Notes: a model not told the origin generated them from the sequence alone. Shown: positions 40,064 to 49,386, numbered from the stretch's first letter. The stretch: DNA of 64,000 nucleotides from Corynebacterium renale (GCF_002563965.1 NZ_PDJF01000001.1:806001-870000); one strand, 5' to 3'. Made by a program: numbers and translations.

Positions 40064-40711
40064 ATGGTGGCTCAGAAGCCGGCAAAGAAGTCCACGACGA
40101 AAAAGGCGAGCGGTAGTCGCCGCGCCACCCGCCCGAGCCCGCGCCACCGCCTCCTCGAATCCGCAACCAAACTCTTCACCAGCGAAGGCATCCGCGTGAT
40201 CGGCATTGACCGCATCTTGCGTGAGGCGGACGTCGCAAAGGCGTCCCTGTACTCGCTGTTCGGGTCGAAGGACGCGCTCGTCGTCGCCTACCTGGAGAAC
40301 TTGGACGAGCAGTGGCGCGAGGAATGGCACCGCCGCACCGAGGAACTGACAGACCCGGAGGCGAAGATTCTGGTCTTCTTCGACATGTGCCGCGACGAAC
40401 TGGAAAAAGATTCCTTCCGCGGTTCGCACTTCCAGAACGCCGCCAGCGAATACCCGCGCCCCGAAACCGAGAGCGAAGAAGCTATCCTCGCGGCCGTGAT
40501 GACGCACCGGAAGTGGTGCCACTCCACGCTCACCGAACTGCTGAACCAGAAGAACGGCTACCCCAGTGCGACGCAGGCGAACCAGCTGCTCATCTTCCTC
40601 GACGGCGGCATCGCGGGCTCTCGGCTGACGCGCACTACCGAGCCGCTGGTGACGGCGAAGGATTTGGCACGCCAACTGCTGTCCGCCCCGCCGGCGGACT
40701 ACTCCATCTGA
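40064..40711 (+). CDS. TetR-family regulator
   Basis: 215 residues. A basic Lys/Arg-rich tail (1-27) precedes the HTH (LLESATKLFTSEGIRVIGIDRILREADVAKASLYSLFGSKDALVVAYL). The C-terminal ligand domain is unclassified. CTGGAGGC precedes the ATG. Its last 13 bases overlap the end of the convergent YidC-like gene. Confidence 0.85.
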   Translation: MVAQKPAKKSTTKKASGSRRATRPSPRHRLLESATKLFTSEGIRVIGIDRILREADVAKASLYSLFGSKDALVVAYLENLDEQWREEWHRRTEELTDPEAKILVFFDMCRDELEKDSFRGSHFQNAASEYPRPETESEEAILAAVMTHRKWCHSTLTELLNQKNGYPSATQANQLLIFLDGGIAGSRLTRTTEPLVTAKDLARQLLSAPPADYSI

Positions 40712-41796
40712 TTTTTCTGCTGTTCACGCAACTGAGCCTGGGCCTTCGCCCGGGCTTTCTTTCGTTGCGCGGCCGCCGCCTTCTCTTCCCGCTTCGCGGT
40801 GGCGCGCTCGGCCTTGTCGCGGGCGAGCGCTTCCCGGTTCGACGCCTTGAACGAGGCTAAACGACGCCTACGCACCCACCACTTATGCGCCCGGCGCTCA
40901 CGCACCGAGTCCTTGAATGCGGCGCGACGTTGCGCGCTGTGGGCGCGGTATTCGTCGCTGAGCGGGTACCTGATGTTGAGCAGGAGGTGGAGGACGGCGG
41001 TTTGGCCGAACGTCCACAAGTTGTTGGCGAACCAGTACAAGAGCACCGCAATGGGGACGGGACCGTTCCAACCCGCCGACGCCAACATGAAGGGCGTGGC
41101 TATGGACATGGCGACGAGGAAGTAGAAGAGCCCGCGGCCCACCCGGGAATCCCAGTCCAGGGACTGGCGGTTGCGCCACGTGGACAACGCCATATTGAAG
41201 GTGGTCGCCAGGATTACAAGTAGGAGGAGGACCTGGGTGAGCGCGGTGACGTCCGCGGTGTTTGTGCCGAGGGCGGCGAGGTCGGAGTCGGGCATGCGTC
41301 GATAAGCGGCAAGGGGGATGCCGGCAAACGTGGAAGACAGGAAGCTCGTGATGTCCGCGTGGTCGAGGACGCCGATGGGTGGGTGGTAGTCGGCGCCAAA
41401 ACCCTCCTCGGGGCGCGCCATCGACAGGACCACCCGGTACAACCCCAAAAAGGCGGGGAACTGCACGAATACCGTCAGACAGCCGGCCAGGGGTTTGTGG
41501 TTATAGCGTTCCTTGAGCTCCTTCTTCGCGTCCGCGACCGCGGCGAGCTCCTCCGGGGTCGTCGCGTGCTTATCGCGCTCCTCCAGGGCTTTGTGCTCCG
41601 GGCGCATGAGCATGGAAATCCGGCCCGACTTGAACTGGATCCAAAACAGTGGGGCGATGAAAGAGCGGATCGTGACCACCAGCCCGAACAGTGCAAGCAC
41701 CCACGCCGTATCCTGCGACAGGCCCAACACGTTGTGCAGGAGGAGGTGCCACAGCTTCATCACTGCAGACACGGGGTAGGCGAAGAGATCAAGCAC
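40699..41796 (-). CDS. YidC/Oxa1-family membrane protein insertase (paralogue)
   Basis: 365 residues. Conserved core: ALFGLVVTIRSFIAPLFWIQFKSGRISMLMRPEHKALEER with the groove Arg, and KPLAGCLTVFVQFPAFLGLYRVV. About five helices and a long Lys/Arg/Ala-rich C-terminal tail (about 310-365) that could contact ribosomes. It is not beside rnpA/rpmH, where the housekeeping yidC normally is, so this is probably a second copy. A GTCGATAAGC motif is at 41298. Confidence 0.82.
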   Translation of the reverse strand: MLDLFAYPVSAVMKLWHLLLHNVLGLSQDTAWVLALFGLVVTIRSFIAPLFWIQFKSGRISMLMRPEHKALEERDKHATTPEELAAVADAKKELKERYNHKPLAGCLTVFVQFPAFLGLYRVVLSMARPEEGFGADYHPPIGVLDHADITSFLSSTFAGIPLAAYRRMPDSDLAALGTNTADVTALTQVLLLLVILATTFNMALSTWRNRQSLDWDSRVGRGLFYFLVAMSIATPFMLASAGWNGPVPIAVLLYWFANNLWTFGQTAVLHLLLNIRYPLSDEYRAHSAQRRAAFKDSVRERRAHKWWVRRRRLASFKASNREALARDKAERATAKREEKAAAAQRKKARAKAQAQLREQQKNQME

Positions 41797-41876
41797 GGGA
41801 GGCCTCCACGGTCGGTGTCACACGTTCATCCCGATGGTAGTGTGTGTTCCCAGTATTCAAGAAAAGGTGGTGCCCG

Positions 41877-42656
41877 GTGCCGCAGACATCAACGCGCGAG
41901 CGCAAGGACGCCCCGCGAGTAACCTTCACGCAGGTCGTCGGTGAAATTTTCGTGACCGTCGGCGTGCTGGTTCTCCTGTTTGCGTTCTACGAATCCTTCT
42001 GGACCAACCTCGAAGCCGGCCGCAAACAAGAAGTGGCCAACGCCCAACTCGAGGACACCTGGGAAAACCGGCGCGGCCAAGGCACCCCGGAGCTGGGCAA
42101 CGCGTTCGCCCGCCTCTACATCCCGCACTTCGGTTCGGACTTTCACTTCGCCATCGTCGAGGGCACGAATGAGGAACAGCTGCTCGCCGGGCCAGGGCAT
42201 TACCCCGAAACCCAAGGTGCCGGCCAGGCCGGGAACTTTGCGCTCGCCGGGCACCGCGTGGGCAAGGGCGCGCCGTTTAATGACTTAGGCGCGCTGAAGA
42301 CGTGCGATGCGTTGGTCGTCGAGACGCAAACCACGTGGGAAATCTACCGCGTCCTGCCCACCCCCGGCAGCGGGGACCTGTCCTGCTTCAGCCCCGACCA
42401 GCAGGTCCGCATCACCGGCGGCGACTACGCGCATGTGCAGGGACGCTACATCACCACGCCTAGCGACGTCGCCGTCATCGACCCCCTGCCCCACACCGAA
42501 GCGGCACCCGAGGGCCTGGAGGCGCTGATCACCCTGACCACGTGCCACCCGCAATTCTCCAACGCGGAACGCATGATCGTGCACGGCATGCTTACCGAAT
42601 CCCTACCCAAAGAGCCCGGCGTCGTGCCCACCGTTCTAGGAGGTAAGAATGTATAG
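41877..42656 (+). CDS. Class E sortase
   Basis: 259 residues: one N-terminal membrane helix (about 20-42), then the sortase beta-barrel with catalytic His in FALAGHRVG, Cys in LTTCHPQFS and Arg in AERMIVHG. Class E enzymes of Actinobacteria anchor LAxTG-type proteins to the wall. GTG 41877 follows AAAAGG at 10 bases. Its last bases overlap the small membrane ORF that normally accompanies this sortase. Confidence 0.88.
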   Translation: MPQTSTRERKDAPRVTFTQVVGEIFVTVGVLVLLFAFYESFWTNLEAGRKQEVANAQLEDTWENRRGQGTPELGNAFARLYIPHFGSDFHFAIVEGTNEEQLLAGPGHYPETQGAGQAGNFALAGHRVGKGAPFNDLGALKTCDALVVETQTTWEIYRVLPTPGSGDLSCFSPDQQVRITGGDYAHVQGRYITTPSDVAVIDPLPHTEAAPEGLEALITLTTCHPQFSNAERMIVHGMLTESLPKEPGVVPTVLGGKNV

Positions 42657-42804
42657 CTGGCTGTGGCGTCACCTCCCCGGCCCGACGCTGGTGAAAATAC
42701 TGATCGTGCTGGCGGCCCTGGTGGCGATATTTTTCCTGCTCATGGAAGTGGTCTACCCGTGGGTGTCCACGCAGATGCCGTACACGGATGTGGCGGTGAA
42801 CTAA
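42649..42804 (+). CDS. Small membrane protein linked to class E sortase
   Basis: 51 residues: MYSWLWRHLPGP, a hydrophobic helix (about 14-36) and the end YPWVSTQMPYTDVAVN. Similar short WRHLPGP proteins follow class E sortase genes in many Actinobacteria. The ATG overlaps the sortase stop by 8 bases, with AGGAGG upstream (42638-42643). Function unknown, possibly a sortase partner. Confidence 0.72.
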   Translation: MYSWLWRHLPGPTLVKILIVLAALVAIFFLLMEVVYPWVSTQMPYTDVAVN

Positions 42805-42816
42805 CCGGCTAGCGGC

Positions 42817-43374
42817 TCAGCCGAAGACGGTGCGGATGACCTCTTCTGCAACCTGCTCGGCCTTGAAGGACTGTTCCTGATTCGTCCGCACAACCACGGC
42901 GTCCCCCTCCCGTGCAACCGCATACGCCGCCCCGGTCCCGGTGGCGCCCATGCGCCCGCCGGTCCACCCGCCGGGGAGTTCGGCACGCTCTGATTCCGCG
43001 ACGGGCACGAAGTGGTCGACGACCGCCCCCGCGTCAGCGACGCTGCCCAGACGGCGCACGATAACTTCCAGCTGCGGTTCCTCCGGGTAGGACCAGAAGA
43101 CGCAGGCGGGGACCTCGAAGCGGGTGTCCACGTTACTGCCGGTGACGCGCTGGCCATTGGTGTCTGCGACCCACTGGGTGTCCAGGTAGGGGCAGGGCTC
43201 GGCGGCGGTGCGGTCGTGGGCGGGCGTTTCGGTCAGCGGCACGGCGGGGGCTGCGTGTGTGGTGGGCGCTGGTGCCGGGGCGGGGGCGGGCGCAGGCTCG
43301 GGCGCCGCACACCCTGCAAGGGTTGCGGCTGCGAGGCCGGCGAGGAGGGTGCGCTTGGGTAGGCTCGTGTGCAT
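42817..43374 (-). CDS. DUF2020-type lipoprotein
   Basis: 185 residues. Lipobox ATLAGCAA (Cys near 22), a Pro/Ala spacer (APAPAPAPAP), then a globular domain with Cys at EPCPYLD and VPACVFWS and the C-terminal pattern AYAVAREGDAVVVRTNQEQSFKAEQVAEEVI. The ATG (43374) is 7 bases after TAAAGT (43387-43382), so it is probably leaderless. Its start codon overlaps that of the divergent kinase gene. Surface or periplasmic; role unknown. Confidence 0.78.
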   Translation of the reverse strand: MHTSLPKRTLLAGLAAATLAGCAAPEPAPAPAPAPAPTTHAAPAVPLTETPAHDRTAAEPCPYLDTQWVADTNGQRVTGSNVDTRFEVPACVFWSYPEEPQLEVIVRRLGSVADAGAVVDHFVPVAESERAELPGGWTGGRMGATGTGAAYAVAREGDAVVVRTNQEQSFKAEQVAEEVIRTVFG

Positions 43375-44608
43375 GAAAACGACTTTAGGGCAGCAGCGCC
43401 GGAAGGTGTCGGCGCGGGTCAATATGTCGACGGCCAGCCTGCAGAACAGCGTGCTCATTATTAACTGCGTGTTCTTGATTGTGGCGGCGTCGGAGTCGCT
43501 GACGATGGGGTGGGAGCTGGCGTTAAGCAACCTGATCTTGTGTGGGTTGTACGCGTTCGTCTTCTTCTACGGGAATAGGAATTGGCAGAAGTGGCCAATC
43601 CCGGGCCAGTGGGCGTGGTTGGTCAGCCTGACGGCGGTATGGATCATGCTCATGGCTATCACGGGCGCGGCCTTGTACCTGATTATGCCGCTGTGCTTCA
43701 TTTACCTGCGGGTTCTCAACGGTTGGCGGGGTGTCGTCGCGGTGATTGCGGCGACGGCACTGACGATTGGGGTGCAAATCCCGGGTGGCCTGACGCCGGG
43801 TGGCGTATTGGGGCCGAGCTTTTCTGCCCTCATCATTGTGATTGTGTACAGCGCTTACCGGACCCTGTGGCTGGTCAGTGAGGACCGCCAGGAACTCATC
43901 GAGGAGTTGCTGAACACCCAGGCGGAGCTGGCGGAGTCGCAGCGTACAGCGGGTATGGCGGCGGAGCGGCAGCGCTTGGCCCACGAGATTCACGACACCG
44001 TCGCCCAGGGTCTGTCGTCTATCCAGATGCTGTTGCACGTTGCCTCCCGGGATCTGGCCCAGGCGGACATGGACGCCGGCGACCGGGAGCGTATCGAACA
44101 GCGGCTGGAGCAGGCACGTTCCACGGCGTCAGACAATCTTGCGGAAGCCCGCGCCATGATTGCGGCGCTCCAGCCGGCGTCGTTAAGCGAGCATTCCCTG
44201 GAGGATGCGCTGAACCGGGCGGCGCGCAGTTATGGGGCGAGTGCGCAGACGGTCATTGACGTGGACGTCGTCGGTGAGCCGTACCCGCTGCCCATGAAGG
44301 TGGAGGCCGCCCTCCTGCGGATCGCGCAGGGCGCGGTGGGCAACGTGATGAAGCACGCGAACGCATCGAAGGCACGCATCACCTTGAGCTACGAGGAAGA
44401 TGAGATCCGCCTGGACGTGGTGGATAACGGCGACGGCTTCGACCCCGCGGCCGTCGAGGCGCGCCCAGCCGGACTAGGCCACGTGGGACTTTCTGCTTTA
44501 CGACGCCGCGCCGAAGAGATTGGAAGCGCCCTGACTATCGAATCCACACCGGGCAGGGGGACGGCCCTCAGTGTTGCAGTACGCCGCGACGGGGGTGGCC
44601 AGGGGTAG
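43373..44608 (+). CDS. hrrS: HrrS/ChrS-like sensor histidine kinase
   Basis: 411 residues from ATG 43373 (394 from ATG 43424). Five to six N-terminal membrane helices without a large extracellular loop, a coiled-coil, HisKA_3 with phospho-acceptor EIHDTVAQGLSS, then HATPase with NVMKHANASKARI and VVDNGDGFD. ATG 43373 is favoured because TAGGCT (43360-43365) lies 7 bases upstream. The adjacent regulator looks like HrrA, so this is probably the kinase that senses heme at the membrane. The symbol is inferred from that pairing and from family resemblance. Confidence 0.72.
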   Translation: MKTTLGQQRRKVSARVNMSTASLQNSVLIINCVFLIVAASESLTMGWELALSNLILCGLYAFVFFYGNRNWQKWPIPGQWAWLVSLTAVWIMLMAITGAALYLIMPLCFIYLRVLNGWRGVVAVIAATALTIGVQIPGGLTPGGVLGPSFSALIIVIVYSAYRTLWLVSEDRQELIEELLNTQAELAESQRTAGMAAERQRLAHEIHDTVAQGLSSIQMLLHVASRDLAQADMDAGDRERIEQRLEQARSTASDNLAEARAMIAALQPASLSEHSLEDALNRAARSYGASAQTVIDVDVVGEPYPLPMKVEAALLRIAQGAVGNVMKHANASKARITLSYEEDEIRLDVVDNGDGFDPAAVEARPAGLGHVGLSALRRRAEEIGSALTIESTPGRGTALSVAVRRDGGGQG

Positions 44609-44692
44609 CGAAAAGTGTGGAGGATATGAGTACAATCTGTGGAGACTAACCTGCGCCTGCAGTTGGGCGCTCAATGAGGAAGGACCTGCACT

Positions 44693-45343
44693 ATGGGCCG
44701 ACGAAAGATTCGTGTACTGCTCGCCGACGACCACGAGATCGTCCGCATGGGCTTACGTGCAATCCTCGATGGTGAAGACGACATCGAAGTCATCGGCGAA
44801 GTTGCAACCGCCGAGGCCGCTATCTCCGCAGCGCTTGCCGGCGGCATTGATGTTATCCTCATGGACCTCCGCTTCGGCCCAGGTGTCGAAGGCACCAAGC
44901 TGACCACCGGCGCGCAAGCCACAGCGGCCATCAAGGAGCAGATGACCACCCCGCCGAAAATCCTGGTGGTCACCAACTACGACACCGACGCCGACATCCT
45001 GGGCGCCATCGAATCCGGTGCCGTCGGCTACCTGCTCAAGGATGCCCCACCGGCAGAACTGCTCGCGGCCGTGCGCTCCGCGGCGGAGGGTGACTCCGCG
45101 CTGTCGCCTGTGGTCGCGGACCGGTTGATGACGCGCGTCCGCACCCCACGCTCCTCCCTGACCCCACGCGAACTCGAGGTCTTGGGCCTGGTGGCGGACG
45201 GCAATTCGAACCGCGAAATCGGCGAAACCCTCATGCTCTCCGAGGCCACCGTGAAGTCCCACCTGGTGCACATCTACGACAAGCTGGGTGTGCGCTCCCG
45301 CACCTCGGCCGTCGCGGCCGCCCGCGAACAGGGCGTCATTTAA
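44693..45343 (+). CDS. hrrA: HrrA-like response regulator (NarL/LuxR family)
   Basis: 216 residues. Receiver domain (VLLADDHEIVRMG, phospho-Asp in DVILMDLRFGPG, Lys in GYLLKDAPP) and a LuxR HTH (LTPRELEVLGLVADGNSNREIGETLMLSEATVKSHL). The segment DLRFGPGVEGTKLTTGAQ and the end RTSAVAAAREQGVI resemble corynebacterial HrrA as recalled. HrrA activates hmuO and represses heme synthesis when heme is present. GAGGAAGGA precedes the ATG. Calling it HrrA rather than ChrA is likely but not proven. Confidence 0.78.
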   Translation: MGRRKIRVLLADDHEIVRMGLRAILDGEDDIEVIGEVATAEAAISAALAGGIDVILMDLRFGPGVEGTKLTTGAQATAAIKEQMTTPPKILVVTNYDTDADILGAIESGAVGYLLKDAPPAELLAAVRSAAEGDSALSPVVADRLMTRVRTPRSSLTPRELEVLGLVADGNSNREIGETLMLSEATVKSHLVHIYDKLGVRSRTSAVAAAREQGVI

Positions 45344-45353
45344 AAAGGGCGCG

Positions 45354-45393
45354 AAAAGGCCGCCGGAACGTTGGTGCGTTCCGGCGGCCTTTA
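45354..45393 (+). terminator. Terminator after hrrA-like gene
   Basis: AAGGCCGCCGGAACG (45356-45370) is perfectly complementary to CGTTCCGGCGGCCTT (45377-45391), followed by TACTGTTG. Confidence 0.85.
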
Positions 45394-45408
45394 CTGTTGT
45401 GCGCCGTT

Positions 45409-45741
45409 TTACTTATGCGCGGCGTCGTAGGCGTCGATGACCTCGGTTGGGATCTTGCCGCGGTCGGCGACGTCGTAGCCGTTGTCCTGCGCCCACTTGC
45501 GGATCTCCTTGGCGCGGTTGTTACGGCGTGGTGCGGTAGCGCGCCGGGTGGTGGCGGTTTCCTTGCGGGCGACGTCGATAAAGGGCTGGAGTGCCTCGTG
45601 CAGTTTCGTGGCATTCTCCGCGGAGAGGTCGAGGACGTAATTGGTGCCTTCGAGGGAGAACCGGACGATGTGCACTTGGTCGTCGTTAAGCGGTGCTCCG
45701 TCTAAATCGTCAAAGTATTGCGTGATTTCTTTGCGCGCCAT
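45409..45741 (-). CDS. lsr2: Lsr2-family nucleoid-associated silencer
   Basis: 110 residues. N-terminal dimerisation domain (KEITQYFDDLDG, VRFSLEGTNYVLDLS), a basic linker, and C-terminal DNA-binding domain AKEIRKWAQDNGYDVADRGKIP, where RGKIP replaces the usual RGR hook (Arg-Gly kept). Lsr2 (CgpS in C. glutamicum) silences AT-rich foreign DNA and prophages. Confidence 0.92.
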   Translation of the reverse strand: MARKEITQYFDDLDGAPLNDDQVHIVRFSLEGTNYVLDLSAENATKLHEALQPFIDVARKETATTRRATAPRRNNRAKEIRKWAQDNGYDVADRGKIPTEVIDAYDAAHK

Positions 45742-45847
45742 AAGCCTTCTCTTTTCGTATAGTTTTTAAATTTGAGTGCTTAATGCGCAGTTTAGCGGAA
45801 AATGAATTGCGATGACATAATTGCGCGCAAATGTATTGAATAAAAAT

Positions 45848-45880
45848 CCCGGTTATATTCTGCGGGAGAATATAACCGGG
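45848..45880 (-). terminator. Terminator of DUF6474 gene
   Basis: CCCGGTTATATTC (45848-45860) pairs with GAATATAACCGGG (45868-45880); on the minus strand ATTTTTATTC follows. Confidence 0.88.
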
Positions 45881-45893
45881 GCTTAAAGGGGAT

Positions 45894-46526
45894 TTAGCGC
45901 TGGATGGATTCCTGCAATTGATTAGTGACTTGGTCGATATCACGCTCAATCGAAGAATGTGCGCGGCGTCGCTGCTCATCGGTCATGTATTCGGCATTAT
46001 CCACGGCGGCGGACAATTCGTCGAGGCGGTCCTCTACGTCCCGGCGCAGGCCAGGGGCGATGCCGTCGCGCTTCAGGCTGCGACGAATTCCTTCAATACG
46101 GGCTTTTAATGGTGCGCCGTGGCCGGAAAACTGGGCCATTTGGTCGGGGGTAATTCCAAACTTTTGTGCGCGCTGTTCGTTGAGTTTTTCTTTACCGGAG
46201 GTAACCAGTCGATAGATGGCAGGAATTGCCAGTGGAGCCAGGAGGCGGGCTGCGCCGGTCCACCGCTTCACGTTGTCTTTGTTGAACTTGCCGGCTTTAA
46301 GCTGGGCGAGTTTCTTCTCCGCCATCTGCTTTTCGTGCTTGCGCTTAGCTTTCAGGCCTTTGCGTTCTGCTTTAAGTAATTCGCGTTCCTGTTTTGCGAG
46401 CAGTTTCGCGCGACGGTGGTCCGCTTTGGCGGCGGATTTTACTTCGCCGGCGGCACGCTTTTCGGCGGCCTTAATTTCTGCTTTGTAGCGTGCGCGTTTT
46501 TTCAGTGCTTTATCCAGAAGTCCCAT
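45894..46526 (-). CDS. DUF6474-type highly charged helical protein
   Basis: 210 residues. Residues 1-75 are Lys/Arg/Ala/Glu-rich coiled coil (KKRARYKAEIKAAEKRAAGE onward), a short hydrophobic segment follows (LLAPLAIPAIYRL, about 93-105), then another long helix ending QVTNQLQESIQR. Resembles an actinobacterial family of unknown function. It has its own terminator; lsr2 downstream is a separate unit. Confidence 0.68.
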   Translation of the reverse strand: MGLLDKALKKRARYKAEIKAAEKRAAGEVKSAAKADHRRAKLLAKQERELLKAERKGLKAKRKHEKQMAEKKLAQLKAGKFNKDNVKRWTGAARLLAPLAIPAIYRLVTSGKEKLNEQRAQKFGITPDQMAQFSGHGAPLKARIEGIRRSLKRDGIAPGLRRDVEDRLDELSAAVDNAEYMTDEQRRRAHSSIERDIDQVTNQLQESIQR

Positions 46527-46604
46527 GTGTATTAAGCCTAGTCTGTGGTGGTTGTTCTAACAGACTTCAACATTACCCGGAAAGTCCTTTAAGCTAGTGG
46601 AATT

Positions 46605-48191
46605 GTGACGAACCCCGAACTTGTGGCACCGGACCCGCAGCGCATTGCGTTGGCGGCTTCCCAGCCGATGGGGGTTCGCGATTTATCCGGCTGCCAGTGG
46701 GCGGTGGCGCAGCGCCGCGCGTACCCGGAGATTGGGCCGGGTCCGGAATCGTTGGCGCGGCGTGCGCGGATGGCGTCGGCGGAGCAGGCGGTGTGGGAGC
46801 TGCTCCCGGTGCGGGCTGCCCGCGGGGACAGGGTTGCTTTTCGACGTCACGACGTCCCGCCGGAGGAGCCGTCGATAAGCAAGGAAAGTGCGCGGTGGTT
46901 GCGCGAAATGGCCACCCTGGACGCGCTGGCGTCGGGGGCGCACCTGATTACGGGCGCGGCGTTTAGTGGCGTGTTTGAGGGCGTGGCCTGGTCCGTGGAG
47001 GTACCGGTGCTGGTGCGCGTGGGGGAGGCGTATATGCCGGTGGTAATCAGTAACCACCGGATTGGGCGGCGTGCCGAGCGCGGGAGCGCGCAGGTCATTG
47101 CGACGGCACGGCTGGGGCTCGGGCGGCCGCTGGAAGAAAAGTACAAGGTCAAGGCGTACGCGCACGAACACAATGAGGCCGTGCTGGCGGCGTGGGGGCT
47201 GCGCGCCGCCGGGCTGGATAGTGGGCTGGCCGGGATTATCGGGCAGGATCGGACGCGGACGTTCGTGGTGGAGTTGGCCCGGTTTGAGCAGGCCACGGTC
47301 ACGGCGATGCGCGAACCGATCCCGGAGGGGCCGCTGCGCGTGCGCGAATGCGACGGCTGCCGCTTCTGGCACCTGTGCGAACCGGAGCTGCGCGCGCGTG
47401 ACGATATTTCGCTGCTCTTCCGTGGCGATAAGGCTCGCCAGTTCCGCGAATTGGGCTTAGGCACGGTTGCCGGACTCGCGGCGGCGGAGTTGGGGGAGGC
47501 GTCCGCCCTGGCGCAGGCGTACCGCGACGGCGTGGACGTGCTGGCGCGTGCCCGCGTGCAGGCGGTGCCGCGCCGCGACGTGGAAATCGACCTCGACGTC
47601 GAGGCGTACCTGGATCACGGCGCCTACTTGTGGGGACTGTGGGACGGGCACGCCTACCACGGTTTCGCCACCTGGGATGGGCTCGGTGGGGTGGCCGAAG
47701 GTGAAAACTTTGCGCGCATGTGGGGGTGGTTGCGCGCCGCCGTCGAAAGTGCGCGGGCCGCCGGCCAGACCGTGGGCATTTATTGCTACGCCGCGGGCGG
47801 GGAGAACCACTGGCTGCGCAGCAGTGCGCGGCGCTTCGGCGGGCAGGTGTATGCGGGTGTGCGCGCGCCGACCCTCGAGGAGGTGGAGGAATTCATCGCC
47901 TCGGACGAGTGGATTGACGTGTTCGTGGCGGTGAAGGCCTCGCTCATCGGGACCGGTGGCGTGGGCCTGAAGGTGGTGGCCCCGCACGCCGGGTTTCACT
48001 GGCGCGAGTCCGGTTTCGCGGGCGAAGAGTCCGTGAGCGCATACCGCGAAGCCCGCGGGATTGACCCCGGCGACCCGGAGGCTGCCCGGGCGCGCCTGCT
48101 GGACTACAATGAAGACGACTGCCGCGCCACCAGCGCCGTGCGTGCATGGTTAAGCGCTGGTGCCCCGGGTGTTCGGCGCGTCGTCGATTAG
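46605..48191 (+). CDS. TM0106-family RecB-like nuclease with RNase H-like domain
   Basis: 528 residues. N-terminal RecB-type part with GCQWAVAQRR and a Cys cluster CDGCRFWHLCEPEL, together able to hold an iron-sulfur cluster as in AddB/Cas4-type nucleases. The C-terminal part is YprB-like (RNase H fold): DVEIDLDVEAYLDHGAYLWG and the final DYNEDDCRATSAVRAWL. Likely a DNA repair or degradation enzyme. GTG 46605 has no ribosome site; TAAGCT is 9 bases upstream. Its end overlaps the convergent MFS gene by 42 bases. Carries GTCGATAAGC at 46871. Confidence 0.78.
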   Translation: MTNPELVAPDPQRIALAASQPMGVRDLSGCQWAVAQRRAYPEIGPGPESLARRARMASAEQAVWELLPVRAARGDRVAFRRHDVPPEEPSISKESARWLREMATLDALASGAHLITGAAFSGVFEGVAWSVEVPVLVRVGEAYMPVVISNHRIGRRAERGSAQVIATARLGLGRPLEEKYKVKAYAHEHNEAVLAAWGLRAAGLDSGLAGIIGQDRTRTFVVELARFEQATVTAMREPIPEGPLRVRECDGCRFWHLCEPELRARDDISLLFRGDKARQFRELGLGTVAGLAAAELGEASALAQAYRDGVDVLARARVQAVPRRDVEIDLDVEAYLDHGAYLWGLWDGHAYHGFATWDGLGGVAEGENFARMWGWLRAAVESARAAGQTVGIYCYAAGGENHWLRSSARRFGGQVYAGVRAPTLEEVEEFIASDEWIDVFVAVKASLIGTGGVGLKVVAPHAGFHWRESGFAGEESVSAYREARGIDPGDPEAARARLLDYNEDDCRATSAVRAWLSAGAPGVRRVVD

Positions 48192-49373
48192 CACAGCCCT
48201 GCGGCGGTACATCGTGCTGGCCAGCGCAATCGCGATGAGCGCGCACCCGCCAACGCACAACCAACCAATGACGGCGACCCAGCCGAAGTGCGCGAAGATC
48301 AGGCCGGACAGCCAGCCGATGATCGAAGAACCCATGTAATAGCAGAACAAGTACATGCTCGAGGCCTCGGCGCGGTCGCGGGTAGCGGTCACGCCGACCC
48401 ATCCGGACGCCACGGAGTGCACCGCGAAGAATGAGGCCGTGAAAACAAACAGCCCCACGATGGCCACCCACAGGTTCGGCGCCGCAATCAGCGGCAAACC
48501 CAGCGTGAAGAGCACGGCGGCAATCCCCATGACGTGGCCGCGCCCCCACCGCGTGGCCATCGCGCCCGCGCGTGCCGACGTCCACGTCCCCGCCAAATAC
48601 ATAAAGAAGATAGCGCCCACGGCGGCCTCGGAAATCCCGAACTTTTCCACCAACCGGAAACCAATCAAGTTATACATGGACACGAAGCACCCCATGCCCA
48701 CGAACGCGGACGCGAACAGCAACGCCAGGCCCGGGTTCGCCCAGTGGCCGACCATGGCGCGGACCTCCCGGCCCAGGCGCAGCTGCTTCGGGCGGAAGTT
48801 CTGTTGGCGGGGCAGCAGGACACTCAGCGCGACGGCCATGGTCAGCGCCACGCCCGCGGAAATGAACATGGCGGCCTGCCAGTTCACCACCTCCAGAAGC
48901 GCGGACGGGATGATACGCCCACTCAAACCCCCGACCGTGTTCCCGGCAATATAGATACCCATCGCATGCCCGACGTCCTGGGGGCGGATTTCCTCGGCAA
49001 TCCAGGTCATCGCCACCGCCGGCACGCCCGCGATGAGCACGCCCTGCAGGCCACGCAGCGCAATCAACAGCCACGGTTCCGTAAACAGCGGGATGACCAG
49101 GCCAAGGGCCGTCGCCGCGAGTGCGCTCGTGATGAGCACGGTGCCGCGCCCAAATCGTTCCGACAGGATCGATGCCGGCACGATGCACACAGCCAGCGCG
49201 CCCGTCGCCGCGGACACGAGCAACGAAGCATGCGAGACGTCCATGCCCAGCTCCGCGACAAAGGTCGGCAGAATCGCCTGCGTGGAATACAGGGCGTTGA
49301 AAGTGGCCAGGCCAGCACACAACATCGCAAGAACAGCTTTGGTATAGCCGGGAGTACCACGTGAAATTGCCAT
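48150..49373 (-). CDS. Major facilitator superfamily transporter
   Basis: 407 residues with about 12 helices. MFS loop 2-3 motif SERFGRGTVLI and the helix-4 region ALRGLQGVLIAGVPAVAM (YnfM/sugar-efflux-like). Drug or metabolite exporter; substrate unknown. GAGAAGG lies 8 bases before the ATG and TATTAT (49410-49405) is a good -10. Divergent from a LysR gene that probably controls it. Confidence 0.85.
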   Translation of the reverse strand: MAISRGTPGYTKAVLAMLCAGLATFNALYSTQAILPTFVAELGMDVSHASLLVSAATGALAVCIVPASILSERFGRGTVLITSALAATALGLVIPLFTEPWLLIALRGLQGVLIAGVPAVAMTWIAEEIRPQDVGHAMGIYIAGNTVGGLSGRIIPSALLEVVNWQAAMFISAGVALTMAVALSVLLPRQQNFRPKQLRLGREVRAMVGHWANPGLALLFASAFVGMGCFVSMYNLIGFRLVEKFGISEAAVGAIFFMYLAGTWTSARAGAMATRWGRGHVMGIAAVLFTLGLPLIAAPNLWVAIVGLFVFTASFFAVHSVASGWVGVTATRDRAEASSMYLFCYYMGSSIIGWLSGLIFAHFGWVAVIGWLCVGGCALIAIALASTMYRRRAVLIDDAPNTRGTSA

Positions 49374-49386
49374 GACTCAACCTTCT

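Noticed and set aside
41844..41876. Upstream GTG start for the sortase
   Set aside because: It lies before the AAAAGG ribosome site; the GTG at 41877 has correct spacing.
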